From assembly GCF_000238595.1 (NCBI RefSeq), contig NZ_AGTS01000075.1, positions 62,001 to 126,000 on the forward strand: a DNA stretch of 64,000 nucleotides. Reading direction: 5' to 3'. Under the pieces are notes generated by a model that did not search any database, was not told the DNA's origin, and saw nothing but the letters and a program-made list of their open reading frames with translations. This document shows, piece by piece, positions 14,211 through 22,409 of this stretch; positions within the stretch are counted from its first letter, which is position 1, and every line of letters begins with the position of its first letter. The translations under genes and the position numbers were made by a program. The DNA comes from Acidovorax sp. NO-1. Its GTDB lineage: Bacteria; Pseudomonadota; Gammaproteobacteria; Burkholderiales; Burkholderiaceae_C.

Positions 14211-16196
14211 ATGTCTTCGCTCGCCCTCACACTGCTTTACCTGTTGGCCGCGGTGCTGGGGGTGGTGGTCTGCCGCAGCCTCAAGCTGCCCCCCATGCTC
14301 GGCTACCTGGCCGCCGGCGTGCTCATCGGTCCGCACGCACTGGCACTGGCGCAAAACTCCGAAGGTGTGCGCCACCTGGGCGAGTTCGGCGTGGTGTTCC
14401 TGATGTTCGCCATCGGGCTGGAGTTCAGCCTGCCCAAGCTGCGCGCCATGCGCAAGCAGGTGTTTGGCCTGGGGCTGATGCAGGTGGTGCTGACCATGGC
14501 CGTGGTGACCGCGCTGGCCCTGGTGCTGTCCCGCTGGGTGGGCGGCGTGTGGGACATGGGCTGGCAGACGGCGCTGGCGCTATCGGGCGTGATGGCCATG
14601 AGCAGCACGGCGATTGTGGTCAAGCTCATGGCCGAACGGGCCGAGCTGGAGAGTGAACACGGCCGGCGGGTGATGGGAATCCTGCTGTTCCAGGACCTGG
14701 CCGTGGTGCCGCTGCTGGTGCTGATTCCTGCGCTGGGGTCGTCGCCCGACCAGCTGCTCACGTCACTGGGCTGGGCGCTGATCAAGGCCACGGTGCTGGT
14801 GGGCCTGCTGCTCACCGGCGGGCAGCGGCTGATGCGCTGGTGGCTCACGCTGGTGGCGCGGCGCAAGAGCGATGAGCTGTTCATGCTCAACCTGCTGCTG
14901 ATCACGCTGGGCCTGGCCTGGCTGACGGAGCTGGCGGGCCTGAGCCTGGCGCTGGGCGCCTTCATCGCGGGCGTTCTGGTGTCCGAGACGGAGTACAAGC
15001 ACCAGGTGGGCACGGACATCCGGCCCTTTCACGACGTGCTGCTGGGCCTGTTCTTCATCACCATCGGCATGATGCTGGACTGGCACATCCTGGTGGACCG
15101 CTGGGCCCTGGTGCTGCTGCTGCTCACGGTGCCGCTGTTGCTCAAGCTCGCGATCATCCTGACGCTCGCGCGCGGCATGGGTGCCACCACCGGGGTTTCA
15201 TTGCGCACCGGGCTGTACCTGGCGCAGGCGGGCGAGTTCGGCTTTGTGCTGCTGTCCCTCACCCAGACCCATGACCTGGTGCAACCGGCGCTGATGAACC
15301 CCATCCTGGCGGCCATGGTGCTGTCGATGCTGGCCACGCCGTTCCTCATCTTGTACAGCAACCCCATCGTGATGAAGCTGGTGGCCAGCGACTGGCTGCA
15401 GCAGTCGTTGCAGATGACGTCCATCGCCCGCAAGGCCATCAACACCAGCAGCCACGTGATCATCTGCGGCTACGGCCGTTGCGGCCAGAACCTGGCGCGC
15501 ATGCTGGAGCACGAGGGCATCCCGTACATGGCGCTCGACCTGGACCCGGACCGCGTGCGCCAGGCCGCGGCGGCGGGCGATTCGGTGGTGTATGGGGATG
15601 CCACCCGGCTGCAGGCGCTGATGGCCGCCGGCCTGGTGCGCGCCAGTGCCGTGGCCATCACCTACATCGACGTGCCCGCAGCGCTGAAGGTGCTGGCCAA
15701 TGCGCGCTCTCACGCGCCGCAGGTGCCGGTGGTGGTGCGCACGCAGGACGACCTGTACCTGGACAAACTGCAGGAGGCCGGCGCCACCGAGGTGGTGCCC
15801 GAGGCCATCGAAGGCTCGCTGATGCTCGCCAGCCACGCTCTGGCCCTGGTGGGCGTGCCCATGCGCCGCGTGCTGCGGCTGGTGCAGGAACAGCGCGATG
15901 CGCGCTACAACCTGCTGCGCGGCTACTTCCATGGCGCGGACGACGACACGGTGCACGAACGCGACCAGGAGCGCCTGTCCACCATCAACCTGCCGCCCGG
16001 CGCCACCTCGCTGGGCCGCAACCTGGGACAGCTGGCCCTGCCGGCGATGGGTGTGCGGGTGGTGAACCTGCGGCGCGGCAATGGGCACATGAGCCCCGCG
16101 GTGGACGAAGCGCAACTGGCAGAAGGCGACACCCTCGTGTTGTCGGGCCACCCTGCCGCGCTCTCGCTGGCCGAGGACAGGCTGCTGCGCGGATGA
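14211..16196 (+). CDS. CPA2 family monovalent cation:proton antiporter (KefB/KefC/YbaL-like)
   Basis: A 661-residue protein with about 12 membrane segments (residues 5-390), including LGEFGVVFLMFAIGLEFSLP and the LALGAFIAGVLVSETEYKHQ region of Kef exchangers. A TrkA-N nucleotide-binding domain follows (HVIICGYGRCGQNLARMLE, about 418-535), then a TrkA-C domain (about 580-655). It exchanges K+ or Na+ for H+ with gating through the bound nucleotide. The ATG at 14211 is chosen because the first helix follows directly; a longer frame to 14121 would add a non-hydrophobic leader. The stop is 8 bp from the convergent ubiD stop. Confidence 0.9.
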   Translation: MSSLALTLLYLLAAVLGVVVCRSLKLPPMLGYLAAGVLIGPHALALAQNSEGVRHLGEFGVVFLMFAIGLEFSLPKLRAMRKQVFGLGLMQVVLTMAVVTALALVLSRWVGGVWDMGWQTALALSGVMAMSSTAIVVKLMAERAELESEHGRRVMGILLFQDLAVVPLLVLIPALGSSPDQLLTSLGWALIKATVLVGLLLTGGQRLMRWWLTLVARRKSDELFMLNLLLITLGLAWLTELAGLSLALGAFIAGVLVSETEYKHQVGTDIRPFHDVLLGLFFITIGMMLDWHILVDRWALVLLLLTVPLLLKLAIILTLARGMGATTGVSLRTGLYLAQAGEFGFVLLSLTQTHDLVQPALMNPILAAMVLSMLATPFLILYSNPIVMKLVASDWLQQSLQMTSIARKAINTSSHVIICGYGRCGQNLARMLEHEGIPYMALDLDPDRVRQAAAAGDSVVYGDATRLQALMAAGLVRASAVAITYIDVPAALKVLANARSHAPQVPVVVRTQDDLYLDKLQEAGATEVVPEAIEGSLMLASHALALVGVPMRRVLRLVQEQRDARYNLLRGYFHGADDDTVHERDQERLSTINLPPGATSLGRNLGQLALPAMGVRVVNLRRGNGHMSPAVDEAQLAEGDTLVLSGHPAALSLAEDRLLRG

Positions 16197-16204
16197 ACGG
16201 GTTT

Positions 16205-17692
16205 TCAAAAGCCCAACGCCGCAAACAGCTCCTCCGCCCGGGCTGACGCAGCTTCGTCCATGCGCATGGGCCGGCCCCATTCGCGCTGCGTCTCGCCGGG
16301 CCACTTGTTGGTGGCGTCCATCCCCATCTTGCTGCCCAGGCCGCTCACGGGCGAGGCGAAGTCCAGGTAGTCGATGGGTGTGTGCTCCACCAGCAGCGTG
16401 TCTCGCCCTGGGTCCATGCGGGTGGTGATGGCCCAGATCACTTCCTTCCAGTCGCGCACGTCCACGTCGGCATCGACCACCACGATGAACTTGGTGTACA
16501 TGAACTGGCGCAGGTGGCTCCACACGCCCATCATCACGCGCCGCGCGTGGCCGGCGTAGGCCTTGCGGATGCTCACCACCGCCATGCGGTAACTGCAGCC
16601 TTCGGGCGGCAGGTAGAAATCCACGATCTCTGGGAACTGCTTTTGCAAGAGCGGGATGAACAGCTCGTTCATCGCCAAACCCAGCACGGCGGGCTCGTCG
16701 GGCGGTTTGCCGGTGTAGGTGCTGTGGTAGATCGCGTCTTTGCGCAGCGTGATGCGGTCCACGGTGAGGACGGGGAACTCGGCGCATTCGTTGTAGTAGC
16801 CGGTGTGGTCGCCGTACGGCCCTTCCAGCGCGTGCTGCCAGCCGCTCGCGTGGTGGGTATCGGGCTGGATGTGGCCTTCGAGCACGATTTCGGCGGTGGC
16901 AGGCACCGAGAGGGGCACGCCCAGCGCGGGCGCCACCTCCGTGCGTGCGCCGCGCAGCAGGCCTGCAAATTGGTACTCGCTCAACGCATCGGGCACGGGC
17001 GTGACGGCGCCCAGCAGCGTGGCGGGGTCGGCCCCCAGCGCCACCGCCACGGGGTAGGGCTGGCCGGGGTACGTAGCGCAGTGATCGGCAAAGTCCAGCG
17101 CGCCACCCCGATGCGCCAGCCAGCGCACGATGACCTGGTTACGCGAGAGCACCTGCTGGCGGTAGATGCCCAGGTTCTGCCGCGCCTTGCGCGGACCGCG
17201 CGTGATGGTCAGACCCCAGGTGATGAGTGGGGCCACGTCGCCGGGCCAGCAGTGCTGCACGGGCAGGCGGGCCAGATCGACATCGGGCCCTTCCCACACC
17301 TCCTGCTGGCAGGGTGCGCCGCGCGCCACGGTGTGCGGGGCCATGTTCCACAGGGTCTTGAGCAGCTGGCCCATGCCCAGCATGTCCTTGAAGCCTTTGG
17401 GGGCCTCGGGCTCCTTGAGCGTGGCGAGCAATTCGCCCAGCGCGCGCACACCGCGCAGGTCGGCCACGCCCATGGCGCGGGCCACGCGGTCGGTGGTGCC
17501 AAACAGGTTGGTGAGCACCGGCATGCGGTGGCCCGTGGGCTGGGTGAACAACAGCGCCGGGCCGCCTGCGCGCAGCACGCGATCGCTGAGCGCGGTCATC
17601 TCCAGGTGGGGCGACACCGGCTCCGCCACGCGGCGCAGATCACCCGTGGCTTCGAGCTGGGCCATGAAGTCGCGCAGGTCGCTGTAGGCCAT
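16205..17692 (-). CDS. ubiD: 4-hydroxy-3-polyprenylbenzoate decarboxylase
   Basis: A 495-residue UbiD family member. Landmarks are [40 protein letters not shown], the catalytic-site segment [13 protein letters not shown] and [20 protein letters not shown]. The enzyme uses prenylated FMN made by UbiX to decarboxylate the ubiquinone precursor. ATG 17692 (MAYSDLRDF) is the family start; the frame continues upstream through a repeat copy. ubiX lies just upstream with repeat A copy 3 between, and the ubiTVU genes follow further upstream, so the whole pathway block is on one strand. Confidence 0.95.
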   Translation of the reverse strand: MAYSDLRDFMAQLEATGDLRRVAEPVSPHLEMTALSDRVLRAGGPALLFTQPTGHRMPVLTNLFGTTDRVARAMGVADLRGVRALGELLATLKEPEAPKGFKDMLGMGQLLKTLWNMAPHTVARGAPCQQEVWEGPDVDLARLPVQHCWPGDVAPLITWGLTITRGPRKARQNLGIYRQQVLSRNQVIVRWLAHRGGALDFADHCATYPGQPYPVAVALGADPATLLGAVTPVPDALSEYQFAGLLRGARTEVAPALGVPLSVPATAEIVLEGHIQPDTHHASGWQHALEGPYGDHTGYYNECAEFPVLTVDRITLRKDAIYHSTYTGKPPDEPAVLGLAMNELFIPLLQKQFPEIVDFYLPPEGCSYRMAVVSIRKAYAGHARRVMMGVWSHLRQFMYTKFIVVVDADVDVRDWKEVIWAITTRMDPGRDTLLVEHTPIDYLDFASPVSGLGSKMGMDATNKWPGETQREWGRPMRMDEAASARAEELFAALGF

Positions 17693-17702
17693 ATCAGGTC
17701 CA

Positions 17703-17762
17703 GAATTTGAATGAAATTGGCCGCTAGCGCTTGTACAACAAGCGCAAACAGCTATCAATTAT
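17703..17762 (-). repeat. dispersed AT-rich repeat, family A, copy 3
   Basis: About 60 bp between ubiX and ubiD reading, on the minus strand, ATAATTGATAGCTGTTTGCG then CTTGTTGTACAAGCGCTAGC and a CCAATTTCATTC tail. Its first bases supply the TAA stop codon of ubiX. Confidence 0.75.
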
Positions 17763-18355
17763 GGAGCACTCCGCTCCAGACCCTGCCACCGGGGCGCCAG
17801 GTCGTGCTGCACATCGATAAGGTCGAGCGCGCGCGCCACGCTGTAGTCCACCACCTCGCCCACGGTCTGCGGGCGCAGGTAGAAGGCGGGCAGCGGCGGG
17901 CAGATGATGCCGCCCATCTCGGTCAAGGCCACCATGTTGCGCAGGTGCGTGAGGTGCAGCGGCGACTCGCGCACCATCAGCACCAGGCGGCGGCGCTCCT
18001 TGAGGGCCACGTCGGCCGCGCGCGTGAGCAGGTTGTCGGCCAGGCCGTGCGCAATGGCGGCGAGTGTGCGCATGGAGCAGGGTGCCACCACCATGGCATG
18101 GCACTGGAACGAGCCACTTGCAATGGCCGCACCCACGTTGGCCACGTCGTGCACGCGGTGCGCCAGGGCCTCCACCGCAGCGCGGTCCATGTCCAGCTCG
18201 TGCTGCAGGTTGCGCCAGCCTGCGTCGGAGACGACCAGGTGCGTCTCGATGCCGCTCTGGCCCTGCAGCACCTGCAAGAGGCGCGCGCCATACACGGCGC
18301 CGCTGGCGCCCGAGATCGCGACGATGACGCGGCGGGTGTGGGCAGCATCAGCCAT
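17759..18355 (-). CDS. ubiX: flavin prenyltransferase UbiX
   Basis: A 198-residue flavoprotein: RVIVAISGASGAVYGARLLQ at the N-terminus (FMN/prenyl site), VVAPCSMRTLAAIAHGLADN and RRRLVLMVRESPLHLTHLRN, all UbiX/Pad1 hallmarks. It prenylates FMN to the cofactor that UbiD needs. The start overlaps the end of the upstream DGC-domain gene by 8 bp, indicating co-translation. The TAA stop falls inside repeat A copy 3. Confidence 0.95.
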   Translation of the reverse strand: MADAAHTRRVIVAISGASGAVYGARLLQVLQGQSGIETHLVVSDAGWRNLQHELDMDRAAVEALAHRVHDVANVGAAIASGSFQCHAMVVAPCSMRTLAAIAHGLADNLLTRAADVALKERRRLVLMVRESPLHLTHLRNMVALTEMGGIICPPLPAFYLRPQTVGEVVDYSVARALDLIDVQHDLAPRWQGLERSAP

Positions 18356-18761
18356 GCGAGGGCTCCACGGCGGCAGAGCGAGCCAAGGGTTGCGCCTGCT
18401 GGTCGGCCTCCACCTGCTCCAGCACCAGCGCGGCCTGCACGGGGTCGAAGTCTTCGTGCGCGCGTTTTTTTACGCCGTACTGCTGCAGCTGGTAGTGCCG
18501 GTCGGCCACGATGCCGTGGCGCGCCAGCGTGCTTTTGACGCAGACCAGCGGACAGCCGTCGAGCGCGATGATGGGCCGGCCCGAGCGCACGGTTTTCATG
18601 AGGTGCGGCACGTCGCCGCCCACCCCGGCGATGCACGACATCTCGGCCACGCCGCGCCGGTCGAGCTGCAGCGCCACGTGGTTGGCCAGCTGCGCGGCGC
18701 TGGAGCAGCCCGAGCAGGAATAGACCAAGGGGTGGTTCTGGGGATGGGTGTCGGTGGCCAT
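18348..18761 (-). CDS. DGC-domain putative zinc-binding protein
   Basis: A 137-residue protein with a regular pattern of Cys: LVYSCSGCSSAAQLANHVAL at the N-terminus, MSCIAGVGGDVPHL, then IIALDGCPLVCVKSTL, the D-G-C box that names the family. The paired cysteines suggest a bound metal. Function is unknown. ATG 18761 has AGGA upstream and starts 2 bp after the ubiT stop, and its 3' end overlaps ubiX. It is thus locked into the oxygen-independent ubiquinone block, which makes a role there plausible but unproven. Confidence 0.75.
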   Translation of the reverse strand: MATDTHPQNHPLVYSCSGCSSAAQLANHVALQLDRRGVAEMSCIAGVGGDVPHLMKTVRSGRPIIALDGCPLVCVKSTLARHGIVADRHYQLQQYGVKKRAHEDFDPVQAALVLEQVEADQQAQPLARSAAVEPSHG

Positions 18762-18763
18762 GC

Positions 18764-19300
18764 TCATCCTCTGTGGCGTGGTGTGGGGTCGAGGTGCCGC
18801 CGCAGGTGGCCCAGCACCTGGCGCGGTGCCAACTTCTGCGCCCACTGGCGCGGGTCCAGCACCGGCAGCTCGATGGCATCGAGCGCGTTCTTCACCACCA
18901 GGCCCAGCTCGGTGTCGCCCTCCATCGACAGGCGGCGGCTGAAGAACAGCGTGTCCGGGTCTTGCTGGCGCTGGGCCAGCAGCAAAAAATCGTGGGCCGT
19001 GGCGCTCAGCGTCACGTCAGCCACCTGCGGCAGCACCAGCGGGGCGTGGGGGGCGAAGCGCTGGCCTGTCCAGGCAAAGTCAAAGGCCAGGCGCGCATCG
19101 CGCACTTGCACCCGCATCTTCTTGTGGAGCAACAAGCGGCCCACGTCATCGGGCAGGTGCCGCGCGAGCGCCAGGTTGAGCGCCGTCACCAGCAGCATCG
19201 AGCCGGGGTAGGCGGGCAGGCGCGCCAGCAAAGCCCCCACGGGCGGCGGCACCAGCCGTGGGTTCGCGGCAGGGGTGGGCGAAGAAGGGAAAGCAGCCAT
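18764..19300 (-). CDS. ubiT: ubiquinone biosynthesis accessory factor UbiT (SCP2 domain)
   Basis: A 178-residue protein with a C-terminal SCP2 lipid-binding fold; DTLFFSRRLSMEGDTELGLV and VKNALDAIELP are characteristic of UbiT (YhbT). UbiT is required for oxygen-independent ubiquinone synthesis, probably by holding the hydrophobic intermediates. The frame is open far upstream because of GC bias; ATG 19300 is chosen to match family length and to place it 18 bp after the hemolysin III stop. It is followed with no spare sequence by the DGC gene. Confidence 0.85.
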   Translation of the reverse strand: MAAFPSSPTPAANPRLVPPPVGALLARLPAYPGSMLLVTALNLALARHLPDDVGRLLLHKKMRVQVRDARLAFDFAWTGQRFAPHAPLVLPQVADVTLSATAHDFLLLAQRQQDPDTLFFSRRLSMEGDTELGLVVKNALDAIELPVLDPRQWAQKLAPRQVLGHLRRHLDPTPRHRG

Positions 19301-19317
19301 AGGTTGAAGACGGGCCC

Positions 19318-19938
19318 TCAGGCCACGTAGAAAAACACGGTGAAGAAGTGGCAGACGCTGCCGCCCAGCACAAACAGGTGCCACAGCCCGTGGCCGTGGC
19401 GCACGCGGTGGTCCAGCGCATAGAAAACGATGCCCAGCGTGTAGCAGGCCCCGCCCGCCAGCAGCCAGGCAAACCCGGCGGGCGTGAGCGCCTGCCACAG
19501 CGGCACCACGGCCACCAGCGCCAGCCAGCCCATGAGCACGTAGATAGCGAGCGACAGCACGCGTGCACCCCGCGCCCACCAGATCTCCTGCGCAATGCCC
19601 AGCAGGGCCAGGCCCCACACCACGCCCAGCAGCAACCAGCCCCAGGCGCCGCGCAGCGACACCAGCGCAAACGGCGTGTAGCTGCCCGCAATCAGCAGGT
19701 AGATGCTGCAGTGGTCCAGCTTTTGCAGCACGGCCTTGATGGGGCGCCGGCGCACGCTGTGGTACGCGGTGGAGGCGGCGTACAGCGCCACCAGCATGGC
19801 GCCGTAGATGCTGAACGCCACCACCTTCCACGGGTCGCCCAGGCGCGCCGCGAGGGTGATGAGCACGGCCGTGCCCGCCGTGGCCAGCAGGGCGCCCACC
19901 AGGTGGCTGATGCTGTTGAAACGTTCGCCGGGGTACAT
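19318..19938 (-). CDS. hemolysin III / TrhA family membrane protein
   Basis: A 206-residue integral membrane protein of the PAQR-like hemolysin III family: GERFNSISHLVGALLATAG at the N-terminus, ASTAYHSVRRRPIKAVLQKL, LDHCSIYLLIAGSYTPFAL and HGHGLWHLFVLGGSVCHFF. These carry the conserved His residues that bind zinc in relatives. Seven membrane segments are predicted. E. coli TrhA influences membrane energetics and lipid balance; haemolytic activity should not be assumed. It sits between ubiV and ubiT, 26 and 17 bp away. Confidence 0.85.
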   Translation of the reverse strand: MYPGERFNSISHLVGALLATAGTAVLITLAARLGDPWKVVAFSIYGAMLVALYAASTAYHSVRRRPIKAVLQKLDHCSIYLLIAGSYTPFALVSLRGAWGWLLLGVVWGLALLGIAQEIWWARGARVLSLAIYVLMGWLALVAVVPLWQALTPAGFAWLLAGGACYTLGIVFYALDHRVRHGHGLWHLFVLGGSVCHFFTVFFYVA

Positions 19939-19964
19939 GCGTTGCTGGTCCTGCTTCTATCGCG

Positions 19965-20897
19965 TCATTCCGGCCCGCGCTGCAACCCCTGCTCCAGCCC
20001 CGGGCGCCCGAACCAGTAGCCGTTGCAGGGCAGATCGGGCATGAAGGGCTGCATGCGCTCCACAAAGTCGGGCGCCTTTTCAGCGGTGGCTTCCGCAGCT
20101 GCGGCACGGCGGGCTTCGTCAAACGAGGCAATCACCTGCGCCATGTGCTGGGCCTGCGGGCTCAGGCGCACCACGTCCACGCCCCGGGCGCGCATCGCGG
20201 CCAATTCGTTGGCCAGGTTGTAGACGCGGGCCGATTGCGTTTGTGTGCCATTGAGCACCAGAAAACCCTCGCTCTCGCGCGTGCGCAGCGGCAGTCCGTC
20301 AGCATGGTCGAGGCAGCTGAACTGGCAGTCGTCCTTGGGCAGGTTGCGGTGGCGCGCGGTGAAGCAGCGTGCCGAATAGGCCAGTGGCATGCGCCCGTAG
20401 GCAAACACCTCTGTCTGCATGCCTGCGGGCCGCTGCGCCAGCACGGCAGCGAGCGCGTCCTGCGACATTTCGAGCGGCATCACCCAGCGGGCGGCGCCCA
20501 GCTGCGCCATCCATTGCAGCGAGTGCGCGTTGTAGAGGTTCAGGTGCGGCCCGGCCACAAAGGCCTGCGGCCCGGCAGGTGCGCGTGCAAGGCAGCTCAC
20601 GGCCCCCATGTCATTGGCCTCGACCAGAAACTCGCAGTTGCCCGTGATCTTGTGCATCACGCCCACGTCGGCGCTGGACTCGATGAGCACCTGGCTGGAC
20701 AAGACCGCCTCCTTGCCCGAGTCCCGCAGCATGCGCGCCAGCGCCAGCCAGTCGGCCAGGCGCAGCTCATGGCGGCGTGAGCACACCGTCTCGCCCAGGT
20801 ACACCACATCCACAGGCGTGGCGGCCATGGCCTCGTAGAACGCGAACACGGTGTCGCGGGGCCAGTAGTAAAGCAGCGGGCCGAGAGAGAGTTTCAT
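19965..20897 (-). CDS. ubiV: oxygen-independent ubiquinone hydroxylation protein UbiV (U32 family)
   Basis: A 310-residue U32-type protein beginning [20 protein letters not shown], as in UbiV (YhbV). Cysteines that ligate the [4Fe-4S] cluster are present in [12 protein letters not shown] and in [20 protein letters not shown] plus FSCLD. With UbiU it forms the complex that hydroxylates ubiquinone precursors without O2, using prephenate as the oxygen donor in E. coli. GGAGA precedes the ATG. The C-terminus [13 protein letters not shown] is also typical. Confidence 0.93.
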   Translation of the reverse strand: MKLSLGPLLYYWPRDTVFAFYEAMAATPVDVVYLGETVCSRRHELRLADWLALARMLRDSGKEAVLSSQVLIESSADVGVMHKITGNCEFLVEANDMGAVSCLARAPAGPQAFVAGPHLNLYNAHSLQWMAQLGAARWVMPLEMSQDALAAVLAQRPAGMQTEVFAYGRMPLAYSARCFTARHRNLPKDDCQFSCLDHADGLPLRTRESEGFLVLNGTQTQSARVYNLANELAAMRARGVDVVRLSPQAQHMAQVIASFDEARRAAAAEATAEKAPDFVERMQPFMPDLPCNGYWFGRPGLEQGLQRGPE

Positions 20898-20958
20898 GGG
20901 GCGGTCTCCGGGGTTTCATCGTGATATTTCGGATTCAAAGCGGCGCACCGACCTTCGA

Positions 20959-21115
20959 TCTGGCGCGATCCAGGCCAGGGGACGCCGCGCAAGGGCCGCC
21001 AAGCCGCGTATGCGGCGCTTCGCTGGCGTGCGCTGGCGTTGTCCCCCTTCCCCCAGCGCGAAGCGCGTAGAGAGAAGGGGGAAGCCGCGCAGCGGCTCAG
21101 GGGGTTGTCGCCTGA
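20959..21115 (-). repeat. GC-rich post-stop repeat, family B, copy 2
   Basis: The longest copy, lying between ubiU and ubiV. On the minus strand it opens AACCCCCTGAGCCGCTGCGC a few bases after the ubiU stop, forms a CCCCCTTCTCTC/GAAGGGGG-type stem, and ends in a GCGGCGTCCCC segment. Confidence 0.7.
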
Positions 21116-21120
21116 TCATT

Positions 21121-22185
21121 TCATTTCCACGGCCGGTGGTAAGCACCCAGCGTGTGCTGCTGGCCTTCAGCCACCTGGTCCAGGCTGGCCATCCAGCGCG
21201 TCTTGGGCGCATAGCGGTGCGGGTAGGCCAGGCACTGGTCCATGGCCTCGCGCCAGACCTGGGTGACCTGCGCCACATACGCGGGGCTGCGCTGGCGGCC
21301 TTCGATCTTGATGGCGCGCACACCCATCTTGAGCAACTGGGGCAGCAGCTCCAGCGTGTTGAGGCTGGTGGGCTCTTCGATGGCGTAGTAGTTCTCGTCA
21401 TCCCCCACGTCGAAACGCCCCTTGCACAGCGTGGGGTAGCCCGCGTTCTCGCCGGGCGCATAGCGGTCGATGAGCACGCCGTTCAGGCGCGACTCGCAGC
21501 CCTGCGGCGTCTCCACCCAGCGCACGGCCTTGGGCGGAGAGCACACGCCGTGCGTGTTGGGCGATTCGCCGGTCACGTACGACGACAGCGCGCAGCGCCC
21601 CTCGACCATCACACACAGGCTGCCGAAGCCGAAGACTTCGATCTCGACCGGCGTGCGATCGATGACCTGGCGCACCTGCTCCATCGAGAGCACGCGCGGC
21701 AGCACGGCGCGCACGATGCCGAACTGCTCGCGGTAGAAGTTGATGGCCTCGTAGTTGGTAGCCGAGCCCTGCACCGACAGGTGCAGGCGCAGCCGGGGAT
21801 GGCGCTGCACCGCGTAGTGCATGAGGCCGGGGTCGGCCAGGATGACCGCGTCCACGCCCAGGTCCACCGCCTTGTCCAGTGCGCTGCGCCACGGGCCGGG
21901 GTTGCTGGCCTGCGGGTAGGTGTTGAGCGCCATGAAGACCTTGCAGCCGCGTGCATGCGCATAGGCAATGCCGTTGGCGATGGCGGCCTCGTCAAAGTTG
22001 AGGCCCGCAAAGTTGCGCGCGTTGGTGGCATCACGCAGGCCCAGGTAGACGCAGTTGGCGCCGTGGTCCACGGCAGCTTTCAGGGCGGGCAGGCTGCCGG
22101 CGGGGCAGACGAGTTCCAGGGCGGGGGTTGCAGCCTCGTCGGCACGCACCGCCTCCATCGGGTTCAGGGGTTGCATCACAAACAT
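21121..22185 (-). CDS. ubiU: oxygen-independent ubiquinone hydroxylation protein UbiU (U32 family)
   Basis: A 354-residue U32 protein with ELVCPAGSLPALKAAVDHGA, YLGLRDATNARNFAGLNFDE, and cluster cysteines in FGSLCVMVEGRCALSSYVTG, THGVCSPPKAV and PQGCESRLNG. It pairs with UbiV. ATG 22185 is used; 22176 and 22158 are alternatives, and the family core starts near residue 22. The upstream region has an FNR-like box and a -10 spaced as in a class II FNR-activated promoter, so induction at low oxygen is likely. It is first in the ubiU-ubiV-hlyIII-ubiT-DGC-ubiX-ubiD series. Confidence 0.93.
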   Translation of the reverse strand: MFVMQPLNPMEAVRADEAATPALELVCPAGSLPALKAAVDHGANCVYLGLRDATNARNFAGLNFDEAAIANGIAYAHARGCKVFMALNTYPQASNPGPWRSALDKAVDLGVDAVILADPGLMHYAVQRHPRLRLHLSVQGSATNYEAINFYREQFGIVRAVLPRVLSMEQVRQVIDRTPVEIEVFGFGSLCVMVEGRCALSSYVTGESPNTHGVCSPPKAVRWVETPQGCESRLNGVLIDRYAPGENAGYPTLCKGRFDVGDDENYYAIEEPTSLNTLELLPQLLKMGVRAIKIEGRQRSPAYVAQVTQVWREAMDQCLAYPHRYAPKTRWMASLDQVAEGQQHTLGAYHRPWK

Positions 22186-22226
22186 TCAAACGCCGGCCCC
22201 GACAGGGAGCCACAGCACTGGGCGCG

Positions 22227-22268
22227 ACCATACGGGGGAGGCCGCACGCATCCGCTGATCTTCATCAA
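22227..22268 (-). promoter_or_regulatory. FNR-like box and -10 of the ubiU promoter
   Basis: CTGAT-CTTC-ATCAA (22255-22268) matches nine of ten FNR consensus bases (TTGAT-N4-ATCAA). On the minus strand TATGGT (22232-22227) is a fair -10. The start of transcription would be near 22220, putting the box centre at about -41, the class II activator position. Confidence 0.6.
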
Positions 22269-22349
22269 CGGCAGTGCACAATGCCGCAGCAATGCAGTCG
22301 GGTTTTGATGTGCCCCTACCTTCCCGGTGCGCCGCCCTGCCGACCGGCC

Positions 22350-22363
22350 TTGACTTGCATCAG
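22350..22363 (+). promoter_or_regulatory. weaker FNR-like box before the MFS gene
   Basis: TTGAC-TTGC-ATCAG matches eight of ten FNR consensus bases with symmetric mismatches. It lies about 47 bp upstream of the proposed GTG of the MFS gene. No good -10 is seen at the right spacing. Confidence 0.3.
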
Positions 22364-22409
22364 TCCACCCTCCCAACGCCCTACCGCACGCCCCGAGCGC
22401 TCCCCTGCC

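Noticed and set aside
22128-22409. N-terminal extension of the MFS transporter
   Set aside because: It is Pro/Arg-rich and covers the FNR-like boxes and the ubiU promoter; the GTG at 22410 gives a normal first membrane helix.
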